Origin: Apiotrichum sp. Y4204
Lineage: Eukaryota; Basidiomycota; Tremellomycetes; Trichosporonales; Trichosporonaceae
Direction of reading: 5' to 3'
NCBI GenBank assembly: GCA_025531455.1
Contig: JAMYHL010000005.1
Span: 124,001 to 188,000 of the forward strand
Length of the DNA: 64,000 nucleotides
A program made the translations under genes and the position numbers. The notes beneath the pieces were generated by a model. It saw only the letters and a program-made list of their open reading frames with translations, did no database searches and was not told the origin of the DNA. Shown here one piece after another: positions 10,909-22,439 of the stretch. How positions within the stretch are numbered: position 1 is the first letter of the stretch; the number at the start of each line of letters is the position of its first letter.

Positions 10909-11607
10909 GGTCGAGAGGTTGTGTGGAATGCGAACACGCGTACGCAATGAGAGGGGAGGCTGACGAACGCGTGTGTATGTTACCGGAGGCTGAGGCCTGA
11001 GAGTGTGTGCAGGGAAATATCGACGACTGTCCTGCTTGTGTGAATGTGTGCGGCTGGGAGGTTCCTAGATTTTGTTGATCTGTTGGGTGATAACCGGACG
11101 GGAGAGATAGGGTCCCGAGGATGATGTTGCGGTGTCGATGACAGTTGTTGATGAATGGAGTGGAATGGATTGGGGTGCAGATGGTGGGAAGGATGAAGAG
11201 CGGGAAGGATTGGATTAGGACTGTGGAGGGCGGGGTGAGAGAAGTGTGCCAGCGGCGGTGATGATAATGATGATGATGATGGCAACGACCTTGTATCGCC
11301 AGAGCGCCAGAGCACCAGAGCACCGCCCGTGGCTAGTGTGCGGCTCTTTCTGGCACCGGGAGTACTTACTGTATACTGTACTGCTAGCGCCGTGCCACCC
11401 CCGCAAGGGCCCCAGGGCGCCAGTGCGCGAGTGCCCAGTTGTGCAACAGCTTGTTGACGACGATTCTGCCTCTCTAATTGGCTAGTCTGCTGGTCCGAAT
11501 AGCCCAGGTATTACACCCCTGTTTTGGGAAACAAATGAGGGGATGTACATGTACTTTACGTAATACATTGTTGACTTCGGCTCGTCAACCAATTCAGCGT
11601 CTCTATC
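10909..11607. other. Intergenic: SNF4 promoter/leader and CBC2 3' flank
   Basis: About 700 bp without a gene. On the minus strand it is pyrimidine-rich toward the SNF4 start, as in a long leader. Two ACGCGT words occur at 10936-10941 and 10967-10972. A (GAT)n-type tract lies near 11256-11281, and a CCAGAGCACCAGAGCACC stutter at 11296-11326. Confidence 0.6.
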
Positions 11608-12467
11608 CTATTCCGCCTCCACTCCACGGAACCTCTTGCCCTCATCGTCATCGCGACGCTCGTACTCGTCCTCTTCGCTCCTGGCCCTCTTGATGCGCTC
11701 GGCCGCTTCACCAGTCGGGACATCCGCGCCGGCTTGTCCAAGACCTCCAATTGCGGCATAAGTATCAAACTGGACCTGTTGACGGAGACGGTCCTGCTCT
11801 TGTTGCCGACGCTCGAGTTCCAAACGCTGGTGTCCCCAGCCACCACGACCGCTATCGTACTCCTGACGGAACTCGTCACGAACCTGTCCTCCGCTTTTGC
11901 CACGTCCAAACTGGCGGCCCTCTTTGTATCCAGGATCCAAGTCGCAACGGATGATGCGCTCGTCTAGCTTTGTTCCTGAAATATAGCGAAGACAGGCAAC
12001 GGCTTCCGAATGAAGGTAATACTCGACGAAGGCAAAACCACACGGGGTTCTGCAGTGTGTCAGCAATTGAGCAGATGGTTATCTTTCCTCACTTCTGATG
12101 ACGATCAAGGCCCATGATGATTCTCTTTGTCAGTACATTGGGTCAGAGACTCTGGATGGCCACGATACCTTTTGATGCCTCCGCCCTCCTCAGGTTTGGC
12201 ACATGTCGAGAATACTGTCAAGGTTAGAGATGGATGTTGTATCAGTAGACCACCAACTCACGCTCATACACTTGAGCCTCTGTGGTGTAAAAACTGAGAT
12301 TGCCGACGTAGAGGGTGGTAGATGACGACAACAGCTGGCGCTCAGTCTCGCGATCGAGCTGGGGTGGGTTAGCAACGAGCGTCGGAGGATAAAGGTATAC
12401 GACTCACTTCTGACTGGCTGTCCTTGTAGCTGGACGGGACGTCCAGAGGAGTGACGACGTGAGCCAT
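11608..12467 (-). CDS. CBC2: Nuclear cap-binding protein subunit 2 (CBP20)
   Basis: About 240 residues. The RRM subunit that, with CBP80, binds the m7G cap of nuclear transcripts and promotes splicing, export and the first round of translation. RNP motifs are clear: [18 protein letters not shown] (RNP2 region) and [11 protein letters not shown] (RNP1). The signature RRM-flanking block [20 protein letters not shown], then [20 protein letters not shown], matches CBP20 very closely. After this comes a Gln/Arg-rich and acidic tail ending RGVEAE. The loop before [10 protein letters not shown] carries an insertion ([10 protein letters not shown]) compared with the animal protein. Introns fall after KDSQSE, inside the RRM at VYE(L) and at IKR, and before TPCGF. 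It is divergent from UFD2 across about 520 bp. Confidence 0.95.
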
Positions 12468-12990
12468 GGCTGTTGTTTGATGCGGCTAGGTGTTAAGTAC
12501 AGAAGTACTCGCGGATAGAATGCGAACGCTGTTGCCCCAAGTTTTGTTGTTGTACGGTCGTGCGAAATGTCGAAAGGCGCGCGTAAGGACAGTTCTGGCC
12601 GTTTTGGAGTGCCATGAAATCTTGGACAAGCGTCGTCCCTTGCCCTGGGCGACAGCTACTACCGTGGGAAACCAACTTCCCTTCGGCATTGACTTGCAAG
12701 AGTAGCGTCATTGTGATGGTGGCTATGGATCTGCATGCTCGCACGCGTCAGCACTCATGCCCAGGTTGCCAGATCAACTCGGGGATCCAGTGCATTTCAT
12801 TCAACAGTTCCAGCATATCCATCATCAACGTTTGACACTCCACCAACGACCAACAGTCTAGCATAGAGCAATATACATCAAGCAGTCGCCTGGGACCAGC
12901 AACCTCAGCGGGGAACCAAGCAAAACTCGTAGCGTACGCCTCCATTATTGCCCCCCTCATCACCTAGTCACCTGAACGGTAGCGCTCTCG
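12468..12990. other. Divergent promoter region CBC2/UFD2
   Basis: 523 bp between two divergently transcribed genes. Short frames exist on both strands but show no family motif or splice logic. One ACGCGT word is near 12743. Confidence 0.55.
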
Positions 12991-15900
12991 ATGTCAGGCA
13001 ATGATCAGAATCTAAGCGACGCCGACAAGGTAAGCTTTTTGCCATTAGAGAACAGGTGGCTATTCTTTCCCACCTTTCACTTTCACGAGTCCATATTGTT
13101 GACAGGGCAGATTCGCTTGAAGCGTCTTGCGCGGCTTGGTGGTCCAGCATCACAGGCGTCTCAATCGTCCCAGAATGAGCAGTCCGGAAATGATCAGCAA
13201 GGCTTGCAGCCTGCAGCCGAATCCCGTGCTCCTCCATCAGCTGCGTCGAGGCTACTCTCTTTAGAGCGTACTCCCTCAGTTCCGCCAGCATCAGGAAGCT
13301 CCTCATCTCCCGCCCCCGTCTCGAGAGCATCGCCGACACCCAGTCTTGCTCCTGCTACCCCAGCGAACCCTATAAAGCGAAAGACTGTACCTACGCAAAC
13401 CGCTTCGCCCCCCGTCGGCCGTGCGACGCCTACCGCTCCCTCATTGCAGCCTCCTCCTCTGGAGTATGCTGATTGGGAAGCGAGTAAGGTGTCAACCATT
13501 TTTGCCGTCACCCTGGACGTAAGTTATCCGAACATCATGTACAGTGTGTGCAATCTAATGCATCTGCAGAAGGCGGTCGCAGCAGCCAGCAGCTGGAAGC
13601 TTTGTTGGCTCAAAGACTTGGAGCAGGAAATTCGGGAGGAGCACCCTGGTAAGAGGACTCAAGCCGAATGATATCTGATTGCAGACGATCCCTCTCAACT
13701 CAAGATTAACATGAACCTCAGGGATCGACTTCTTGTGGCGCGTTTGCAGCTTGACATGGCTTCCATGGCTACATCGTAAGTTTCTGGTGCGACGTGTCCG
13801 CTAACGTGCCTTAGGGGTGATCAGGATCAGTTGAACAATCTATCGGGAATGCCCAAGGATCAGACGGTGTTCGAGTATCTCACCGGGTGTTGGAAGCGGC
13901 TCTACATGGCAAACCGAGAGTTCGCCCGTTTTGCCTACGGCAAAGAGGAAAAGGCCACTTGGGCCGAGTCGTTTGGCGAACTGAAACGTCTGATTATATC
14001 GTACTGCGGGTTGACGCTTGAAGATCCTTCCATGTTCCCACAGCCGCCTGAGTAGGTATCAAGCTACAGCCTTGGACAATACTGACACTATCAAGGCGCC
14101 CGGTTGGCCCAGCAGAATTCCTCCCCCTGCTCCTCAACGTAACCCAAACAAATTCCGGCGGTGGTGATCCTTACACTTCGTCGACGCCATCGGCCCCATC
14201 GAAGACAGCGGAGGCTCTGGCTCCCACTGATCTCCTTCCATTCCTCAACGATCTGGCAGTTGGTTTCACGGGAGGTAGCATGGGCGACGTTATTACGCCT
14301 ACACTGAGTCTCTTTTTCCAAGAATGGTTCAAGATCAATCCCACTCCCGATCTCACAGGAAATGAATGGCGACAGTACTTGGGTGCCGTTGCTCTCCTCG
14401 TTCAGGTCAAGTCAATTGCATCCATTGTGCGTAGTACTTGTCTTATTCAATCTTGACTCATGTTTAGTTGCCGTCGCTGCCGATCTGGGTGGCTCCAGGT
14501 GTTACAGCACCAAAACTTGAATGGCAGTCGCTTCTCGGACCCCTTACGAGGCTGAGTGTCTTCCCACGCGAATTTGTATGTTAGAAAACCCAGTCGATGT
14601 CTGACGAAACAGCCGCAGATTGAGAAGACGTACTTCTCCAATCCTACGGAAAGGCAGGTCGCCGACATTGACGCAAACAAAGCGAATCTCCGCTCCGCTC
14701 TGACAAACCTGCAGGTAGGCAATCCTCTGAGGCCTAGTGTCCGCTAATGCCAGTCATCATTGTTTGGCATCTACAATGCTATTGTTCGAGGCTCGGCCGA
14801 ATCACGGGAGGGGGTTCTCGACTTCTTTGCGCAGGTCGTGAACCTTAACCAGAAGCGCGCCGGCATGCGTGTATGTCGCTGACTGTACTCCTTACTTCAG
14901 CTAACTCTTCAGGTCAACTACGCCACCGTCTCCTCCGATGGCTTCATGATCAACATTCAAGCTGTTCTTCTCAAGCTCTTCGAGCCAGTCATGGATGTAC
15001 AGTTCTCAAAGGTGAGCCCTCATCCTTCTAACATCTGTGCTGATAGAAGCTTGACAAAGTCGATCCCGGTTACTACCGTTACTCGAAACGTCTAAATGTC
15101 GAAGAGGAAACCAAGATCCATGCCTCTAAGGAAGAGGCGGACGAGTATTCTTCGTCTGTGATGGAGACGGATTCGACGCCCAATTTCATTTCTGACATCT
15201 TCTTCATGCTTAATTCCGTTCACCATCTTGGTCTGCTGAAGACCATTGGTACTCGGAAGGATCTGGAGAAAGGCATCTCAGAGTTGGAAGATGATCTTCG
15301 CAATTTTGAAGCTCGTCGCGAGGAGTGGGCTGCTGTGAGTCTTATCGGTTTCTCTGACGGCTTTACGACTTGCTAATCACTGTACAGAACCCAACGACTC
15401 AGGCCCAGGGTGAAGCCAAGGTGAAAAAGCTGAAGGTAGGCGCGACCACAATGACGATTCGCTGACTAGCTCAGGACAACATTGCCAGGAGTCATGCTGC
15501 CATCCACAGCTTTGACACGCAACTGCTGGACCCCAAGTTTACGCGCCAGAACGTGACCTTCTGTGGCTTTGTCATGAACTGGCTGCTGCGAATGGTCGAC
15601 CCCAAGCATCAACATCCTCAGGTTCCAATCTCGTGAGCAGTTCCACTGGAAACAATGCTGATCATGCCTTAGGTTGCCTCTACCATCCGAGGCTCCGGTG
15701 CAGTTCCGCATGCTACCTGAGTTCCTGTTCGAGAACATTGTGGAATATTACGAGTTCCTTTCGAGGTCCGTTTATTCGATCTGAATCCACGATATGACGA
15801 CTAATGTCAACAGATATGACCCAGATGCTCTAGACAATGGCGACAAGGATATCCTCATCACCTTCGCTATCACTTTCCTCTCACCCACCTACGTTAAGAA

Positions 15901-17388
15901 CCCATTCCTGAAAGCCAAGATCGTTGCTGTAGGTACTCAACGTTGTGACGAGGCTTAACCCAGACTCTTGCAAATGGCCTATACCCAGTGGGATACTATC
16001 GTCGTGGTACACTCTTCGACCGCTTGAGTGTTCACACGTTGTCAACCACGCATTTGATGCCCACTCTTATCCGGTTCTTCATTGGTAGGTGACTTGTTTG
16101 TTGTTCACATGCTAAAGGCCGCACAGATGTCGAAAACACCGGCGGACATGGACAGTTCTTCGGTGAGTAATTGAGCGGTGATGGTATCTCTAACCTCGTC
16201 TTAGATAAGTTCAATTTCCGGTGAGTGTTTCTAGCACGGTTCGAGTGAGGACTTTTGCTGACCGCCAGACGCGATATCAGTCGAATTATCAAGTCCATGT
16301 GGGCGAATCCTCTTCATCGCGAAGCGTTTGTGCAATCCACCAAGTAAGTTGGCATTCTAATCACCTCTAACGGGAACAGAGACGACTCTGATCAGTTCAT
16401 CAAGTTTGTCAACATGCTCATGAGCGACACTACGTGGTACCTAGAGGAGTCCTTGACAAACTTGGCAAAGATCCACTCAATTCGAGCTCAGAAAGCCGAT
16501 GTTCAGCAGTGGAACGAACTGTCTGATCAAGAACGTACCGACGCGGAGGCGTTGCTCAAGCAGGCCGAACGCGGAGCACCATTTCCGACTGCCATGGGTC
16601 GTGATCATGCAGAGCTTATTCGGGATATCACCGCCACCACGAAAGAGCCATTCTTAACAGGAGAGATCGTAGATCGTCTGGCCGCTGTAAGTACGACAAG
16701 CAAACTCCTTGCTAAATGTACAGTCGCTCGACGAGAACTTGACAAACCTCATTGGTCCCAAGATGCAGGATCTCAAGCTGTCTGACCCAGAGCGTTTCTC
16801 TTTCAAACCGAAGCCGCTGCTGGCAGCCATTGCACAGATCTATCTCAATCTGGGAAACGAGCCGGCCTTCATCCGCGCTGTTGCAAACGATGGCCGCAGC
16901 TACTCGAAAGGGTTGTTTGAACGATTTGCCCGTGTCCTCAGAAACCGTGCAGTGATGACTGAAGGTGAAGCGGAGGCCATTCTCGGGTTCGTCACACGCG
17001 TGGAGAATGCCAAGGCGACCATGGAGGAGGAGGATGAACGAGAAATCCCAGACGAGTTCTTGGATCCGCTTCTGGCAACCTGTGAGTCTGAACCCGAGAT
17101 GAGGATTATGACATACTGACTTGGTGTCTAGTGATGAAGGATCCCGTGATTCTTCCAATCTCCCGCGTCGTGATCGATCGCAGCACTATCCGCGCCGTAC
17201 TCCTCTCCAAAGACCAAGACCCGTTCAATAACATGCCGTGAGAGCCCATCAGTTTCGCAGCCGTGGCTTACACTCTCAGTTTGAAGTACGAGGACATCAT
17301 TCCGGACACGGAGCTCAAGCTCAAAATTGATGCTTGGATCGCGGAAGGGAAGAACGGTGGAGATGATGCGATGGACACGAAACCGTAG
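12991..17388 (+). CDS. UFD2: Ubiquitin conjugation factor E4 (U-box, UFD2)
   Basis: Large E4/E3 ubiquitin ligase, roughly 1,100-1,200 residues, that elongates ubiquitin chains on substrates handed over by Cdc48/p97 in the ubiquitin-fusion degradation pathway. The N-terminus is [13 protein letters not shown], then an intron, then [11 protein letters not shown] and a Ser/Pro-rich disordered linker (to about 13470). The Ufd2 core runs from about 13500 to 17090 in many small exons; conserved-looking pieces include [20 protein letters not shown] and [19 protein letters not shown]. The C-terminal U-box is clear: [20 protein letters not shown], then [19 protein letters not shown]. The last intron (about 17239-17279) splits NNMP/LKYED. 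Stop TAG is at 17386-17388. Not every internal junction was resolved. Confidence 0.93.
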
Positions 17389-18273
17389 TCCACACAGTCT
17401 GATCATATGATGCAATCAATGGCTTATTAGAGAAGTGACCGACCATCGGGACTCTACCCCGAGTGTACACGAGATCCTAAATCACAGCTAATGGATAGAG
17501 ACCCTGTGCACACTAAAGAAACCACAGAAGAAACAGATTTTAAGTGCTACTCGAGAGACGACCACTACGGCCACGGCACAGTGTTTGTTCCGCCCGATTA
17601 TCGCCCAGGAAGCCAGGAACGGGTACAGGTACGATCAATAAGCCTATCTCCGTCGTCGGTCTCGACATTGGGCATTTCGAGCGCGTTCATGATGCATCGG
17701 AGACCAAAAACAAAGTCTGGTAATCATGGGGTGCAGATACCTTTTTGCACACATTGCCCATCGCTTGGATCTTCTTGCACAGTTACGTACAAGCGCGATC
17801 CGACGTTCTCGTAAGGTCAAGTACTGTCTGTTGAGAACAGGAAGAGTGATTGACAAGCAGAAAGCAGCAGCTCATCAGCTCAACAGAAGTAGCAATCACG
17901 GGTGGTAGCGTGCAGACACGTAACGCCGGTCAAGCAGGCCGAGACCATCGACGGCACGGTACAGCTCGACAGCCGGGACGACGACAAACAATCCCGGCCT
18001 ACATGCGCCCTGAATCACTCTGCGCCCTGGGGGAGGAATCGTGGCCTACGTGGGGCAAGCCCTGAGGGCCCGGCCTCCGAGCCACAGGCTCCAGGGTCTG
18101 GCCCCCGGACGATCTTGTGCCTAAATTATAGAGCACCCGCACGGGCTCCAGAAGCCGGAAGCCTTGTTTAGCGCCAAGGTGCGTTAGTACAAAGTCGAGA
18201 ACTGCGCCCCCCCGCTGCGGCGTAAGCAGGGACTGGTGCTCGGTCCGCAGGTGGCGCCCTGCGTGTCCCGCCA

Positions 18274-18325
<52 letters not shown>

Positions 18326-19033
18326 CGGCTCGACTCGGGTACGTACCTAGGCGTACCTTGGACCCATAGCCTTTCGTGATCCCCGTGCCTCTTGGACCTC
18401 TCTTAGCCATTCTCGGTACTCGTACCAAGGACAGGACGGAAAATAAAAAAAAAACGGCGAATGCAATGATGATAAACCGCCTCTGTGCTCTGGGGATAGC
18501 ATCAGAGCAAGAGCAAAAGAAAGACCGCGAGAGCAGTCGGCTCAACAGTCTGCGCAGCGCCATGCATGTTCCGTACTGATGACTAGAGTAATCCGAGGTG
18601 GTGACTGTCAATGTCATTCTTATGTCCAAACACCATCAGCAACGCTACTGGTAGCATCACAAGTTGGCATCGTATCCTATCGTCATCAACCGCAAACACC
18701 CTTATCCTCACTCCCGTCCCCTCGCTTGTCGGCTCGTCACAATTCGCCCTCGTCCCTTCACAGCTTTGACATCTGCGCATCCTTCGATCATCCTATCTTG
18801 ACACTCTTCTGTCCTCATCATCTTTCTTGCACTGCCAAAAGCATTCTCGCATTTCACCCAACAGCGTTTCGTCGCGTTTGTTCACCGTCGGGACCGCGTC
18901 AACTGTATTATTATCCCTTCCGGCCTACCCCAGTCGCAATTAAATACCGACATCTAAACATTCCTCGTCCTCGAGCTTGTGGTTTCTCATCTATTTATTG
19001 CCCGAACTCGCGACAAGCACCGCTGTGGTTGCG
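17389..19033. other. Intergenic spacer of about 1.6 kb with a poly-C run
   Basis: No gene is supportable. It contains a homopolymer of 48 C (18276-18323), very GC-rich flanking sequence, an A-rich stretch near 18440-18460 and a pyrimidine-rich segment from about 18680 that probably serves as promoter and leader of the gene at 19034. The longest minus-strand frame (18168-18629) exists only because the poly-C reads as poly-glycine. Confidence 0.6.
18276..18323. repeat. Poly-C homopolymer, 48 nt
   Basis: An uninterrupted run of 48 cytosines (48 G on the other strand), flanked by ...CGCCATG and GGCGGCTCG. By far the longest homopolymer in the window; the others are A runs of 15-19. Confidence 0.95.
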
Positions 19034-20222
19034 ATGCGGTTGTGGATTCTAGCAACCGCAATATTCCTCACAGTTGGGAGTTCTCCTGCTTCGGCACATT
19101 CACTGCGGCCGCCGTTCCGGATCCAACAACACCATGAAGTCGATCAACCCCAAAGGCGACATTCTTTCCCCGTCGCGTCCGCTGTGCCGATTATTCCCTC
19201 TTTCGAGCAGGTACAGCTAGCGCGCCGCGATGAGTCTGCGACGAACAGTGTCGCCGATGGCAATACGGCCCAGACCTCTCTCCACTCCCCTACGGCCTCG
19301 CCCTCACTATCACCAGCACCAGCACAATCGTCAACATCAGAAACAGCGAGTGTCACTCGTGCACGCAATGTCACCCTTCCAAAACCGCCCACTGTCATTC
19401 CCTCTTCCGCACCGAGCCCCGTCCCCACTCCGCTCGACACCACCCTATACGCCCTCTCTGGCCAGTGCCTGCAGTATATCACCAACCTGGTCGCTTCCTC
19501 TGCGTTCATGTCCTGTCTTCCATTTTCCCTCCTCATATTTACCTCTTCCGCGTTTAAGGCCCAGGTTCTTGAGGCTACGCGCACGGGCAACTATTCGCAC
19601 ATCAACGATCTCATCGCATATACGAATTCGCCGGCGCCATCGGCAGGGGAGTGCGATCAGCAATTTGCGACCTTTTACAAACAGGTCTCGCAGAAGTCGA
19701 ACTGTGCGGCTGAGTTGGGAAAGGGGAGTGATCGCCAGGCGGTCGCGGGACAGACGCGTCGGGGACTCGGCAACTATCAAGTCTTGCGTACCGCTTCTGG
19801 CTTGACCAACCCCCAGACTGGGGTGTATTGTTATCTCGAGGCTATTAGCAGCGAGCGGCCTGACGATCTGTACTTGTGGATGCTCACAGCCGGAAACATG
19901 TGAGTCCTTGAGTTGGAATGGTTGAGTCTCACTGCCTCACTGCTGACGCGAATGCAGTCTGCCGTCTTCGTCCACACCGACATGCTCACCGTGTTCTGGT
20001 CTGCTTATGAACCATCTCGGGGAATGGTCATCTAACACGACCAGCCTCAACGCCAGCATTCTCTCTAATGCCGTATCAACAATAAACGCTAAATGCGGTG
20101 CCTCGTTCATCACGCATGTACCCCAGCCCGCCGCCGCTCCAAGTGCTGGAGCTCGCATTTATTCTGGTTCTCTCTGGGGTGTTTTGGGATCCATCATAGC
20201 TTGTTGGGCCGTGGTTAATTGA
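19034..20222 (+). CDS. Secreted, GPI-anchored Ser/Thr/Pro-rich protein
   Basis: 376 residues in two exons (19034-19899, 19958-20222). There is a signal peptide (MRLWILATAIFLTVGSSPASA), a Ser/Thr/Pro/Ala-rich stretch to about residue 135, then a Cys-containing globular part (LSGQCLQYITNLVASSAFMS ... GECDQQFATFYKQ ... GVYCYLEAISS ... PTCSPCSGLLM ... INAKCGASF). The C-terminal hydrophobic tail (SLWGVLGSIIACWAVVN) has a small-residue region before it, which fits a GPI anchor. N-glycosylation sequons occur (NVTL, NYSH, NTTS). It resembles a conserved fungal family of secreted GPI proteins without assigned activity (perhaps DUF7729), which I could not confirm. The ATG at 19034 is chosen because it starts the signal peptide. 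The neighbour PIG-U works in GPI attachment, probably by coincidence. Confidence 0.82.
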
Positions 20223-20268
20223 AGGTCCGTCGGGACCAGTATAACACATTGTATATAGTTCATTATCA

Positions 20269-21842
20269 CTAGTGCAAAGTAGCCAGTTGCACGATGTCAA
20301 TTTCTTTTTCAATTGGCTGCTCCGTTGCAGATGTTGGCTCAAAGAGCAGCGATTCCAACTGTTTCTTGACACTGTTGCCAAGAATCGCCCCAAGGACGTC
20401 GGCGATGGCGAGAGTGGAGTTGAGACCGTAGACCATGGTGGCCGCGTAGAAGAAGTTTGCGTTGCCCGCACCAGTCAAAAGCCACAGGGAGTGAAGGAGC
20501 GGCAGAAGGATACACGTGTAGAGATGTGTGGTAAGCGAGAAGAGAGGATGCCTCAAGTCTAAGATGTCAGCATCTGCACGATCAAATTTGCGTACTTTGA
20601 ACCACTTCCGGGAAACAACCGAGCAGTCCTGCCCACAGGGCCATGTCCCCGACAGTGGGGTAGCTCTTCCACGTCGAGATGGCTCCAACGAGAACGAGGA
20701 GCACGGTGAGCGGGTCCTCCAAACGAAGACAAAGCGGGGCAACATAGATCAGCAGATGAAGCTGGAGGGCATCAGCTACTGCATCACTTTGTTTAACATA
20801 CCTGGAAAACGCCGCGGAAGAAGGGGCGGAAGTGGTCGAACATCTCAGTGAAGAAATACCACCACATGCCGACGTTCGGCGTCAAATCGGATGCTGTGAG
20901 GCTGTGTTTCTGTCAGCTGCAGGATACGCGTGGCACCTCTATTCAACCTACATGACGCCCAGCGTGGCATATGCCCAGTCCGGTCCCAAAGCCCAGGTGT
21001 TCACAGCCGCGATGGCCAGGTAGACGAGCGCGAAGACCAGGGAATCGGATAGCCGCGCTCCAAGGGAAGGCCTCGACGACTTTTGTAGTAGAAGCAAAAG
21101 TGGGGGCAGCAGGAGAACGGGATACAGCGCCGTATGCGACGCAACGGCCAACGACACCACTGCGAGAACGCGCTGTCCTGTGATGAGTCAGCAGCAAACT
21201 TACCCCAATACCCACCAGAACAGGCACTCGCAATAGCGGCCAACACAAGGAAGTTGTCCAGAGATGTGGTGGAGCGCGCAACGCATGATAGAAGCGTGTA
21301 CGGGTTGAACAGGTATCTAATCGTAAGCGGCGCAGTTGGACGGGACTCACAGGAGCACGACGACATATTCTCTGCCTTGCCAGCTCGGTAAGGCGGAGAT
21401 GCGACGCGACCGCCAGATCTTCACCAGACACAGGCTAGCTGCAATGTCCACCGTTGTCCACAGCAGCGATGTCAGAATTGTCGAGTTGACATATACCAAA
21501 TGCGTGAAGAGGAAGAGGTACACCGGAGACTGTCAATTGTCAGCAATAGCCCGACGGCATTCAAACATTCCCACCTACATGATGGAAGACTCCGCCAGAG
21601 TAGGGACCCAGAACATTGTTGTACAAGTATACACCCTCTTTCACTGCGGTATGAGTATGTGACTATATCATGTGGTGCTCACAGCTCCGAAAGGCGGTCA
21701 ACGGTGAAGTCAACTCTGGTCTGCGTTCGAGGAGAGCTGGCAACGTGGTCGATGCGAATATACCTATTCGAACGAGAGCAGCTACTGCTATAATACCCGT
21801 AAGGAAGTGTTGCGATTCCACGCGTGTACTGGACGCCGCCAT
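20269..21842 (-). CDS. GAB1: GPI transamidase subunit PIG-U/Cdc91
   Basis: About 415 residues. Multi-pass ER membrane subunit of the GPI transamidase, which attaches GPI anchors to proteins. Conserved blocks are [11 protein letters not shown](L)KEGVYL near the N-terminus, [34 protein letters not shown] (the family signature), [20 protein letters not shown] and [20 protein letters not shown] near the C-terminus. Many hydrophobic segments are interrupted by about six or seven short introns. The start [20 protein letters not shown] leads directly into the first membrane segment. It ends only 46 bp from the stop of the convergent GPI-protein gene, so the 3' UTRs overlap. The symbol follows yeast GAB1 (CDC91); animal name PIGU. 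Confidence 0.92.
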
Positions 21843-22439
21843 GGTTGGATGATGAGCTGGTAAAGCAGTGTTGTCAGTTGAGTCAATTGAGGACCATCAA
21901 CAGTCGACAGGAGCGATGAGGTGGAGGTAAAGCTACCATGCTTTGACAGCACGCTTATGTCATAAGTATTGACAGCGATGCCCAGAGGAGAGTAGCCTTA
22001 GGACAATATTACCACGCCAAATGTCTGAGAGTGATGCATAGAGCCACACACTAAAACCATTCCCCATCCAGTACTCTAAATATGCATGCGCATCATTGCA
22101 AACGGAACTACGGCCATATCGTCATTTACCTCGTCCTGGTTGTTGTCAAGCACGGTTGTACAGATGACTCAAACCGAGAACGCGATCACGCGAAAACGAG
22201 GCCACCAGCGAGAAATCCACATGGCACACAAGTATCGAAAAACGGAAACTGGGACAGAAGAAAAGCTGGAGTGGCAATGAGGTGTGGCCGAAGCACAGAT
22301 GGAACGAGGCGCTATGAGGGACGTTCATTAGGGTTGCTGATGTCGAGATGTGAGGACAGGATGTATGCCGTCCAATTTGCTGCGAAAAGTGCCGGGTATA
22401 ATGATCATCTTCAAGCGTCCGCATCTAATCGACCAAGAT
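21843..22439. other. Intergenic: eIF4G 3' flank and PIG-U promoter
   Basis: About 600 bp between two minus-strand genes. Nothing recognisable; short frames on both strands lack motifs. Confidence 0.55.

Noticed and set aside
10936..10972. Two ACGCGT words as a cell-cycle module for SNF4
   Set aside because: SNF4 is not a typical G1/S gene and the sites lie in the presumed leader; kept only as a caution for the DNMT5 promoter claim.
12748..12963. Small minus-strand frame between CBC2 and UFD2
   Set aside because: Too short, no family signature, and it occupies a divergent promoter.
18168..18629. 153-codon minus-strand frame with a poly-glycine run
   Set aside because: Open only because the 48-C run reads as glycine; no other protein-like feature.
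19034..21842. GPI-anchored protein gene next to PIG-U as a functional cluster
   Set aside because: The genes are convergent, PIG-U serves all GPI proteins, and nothing suggests co-regulation.
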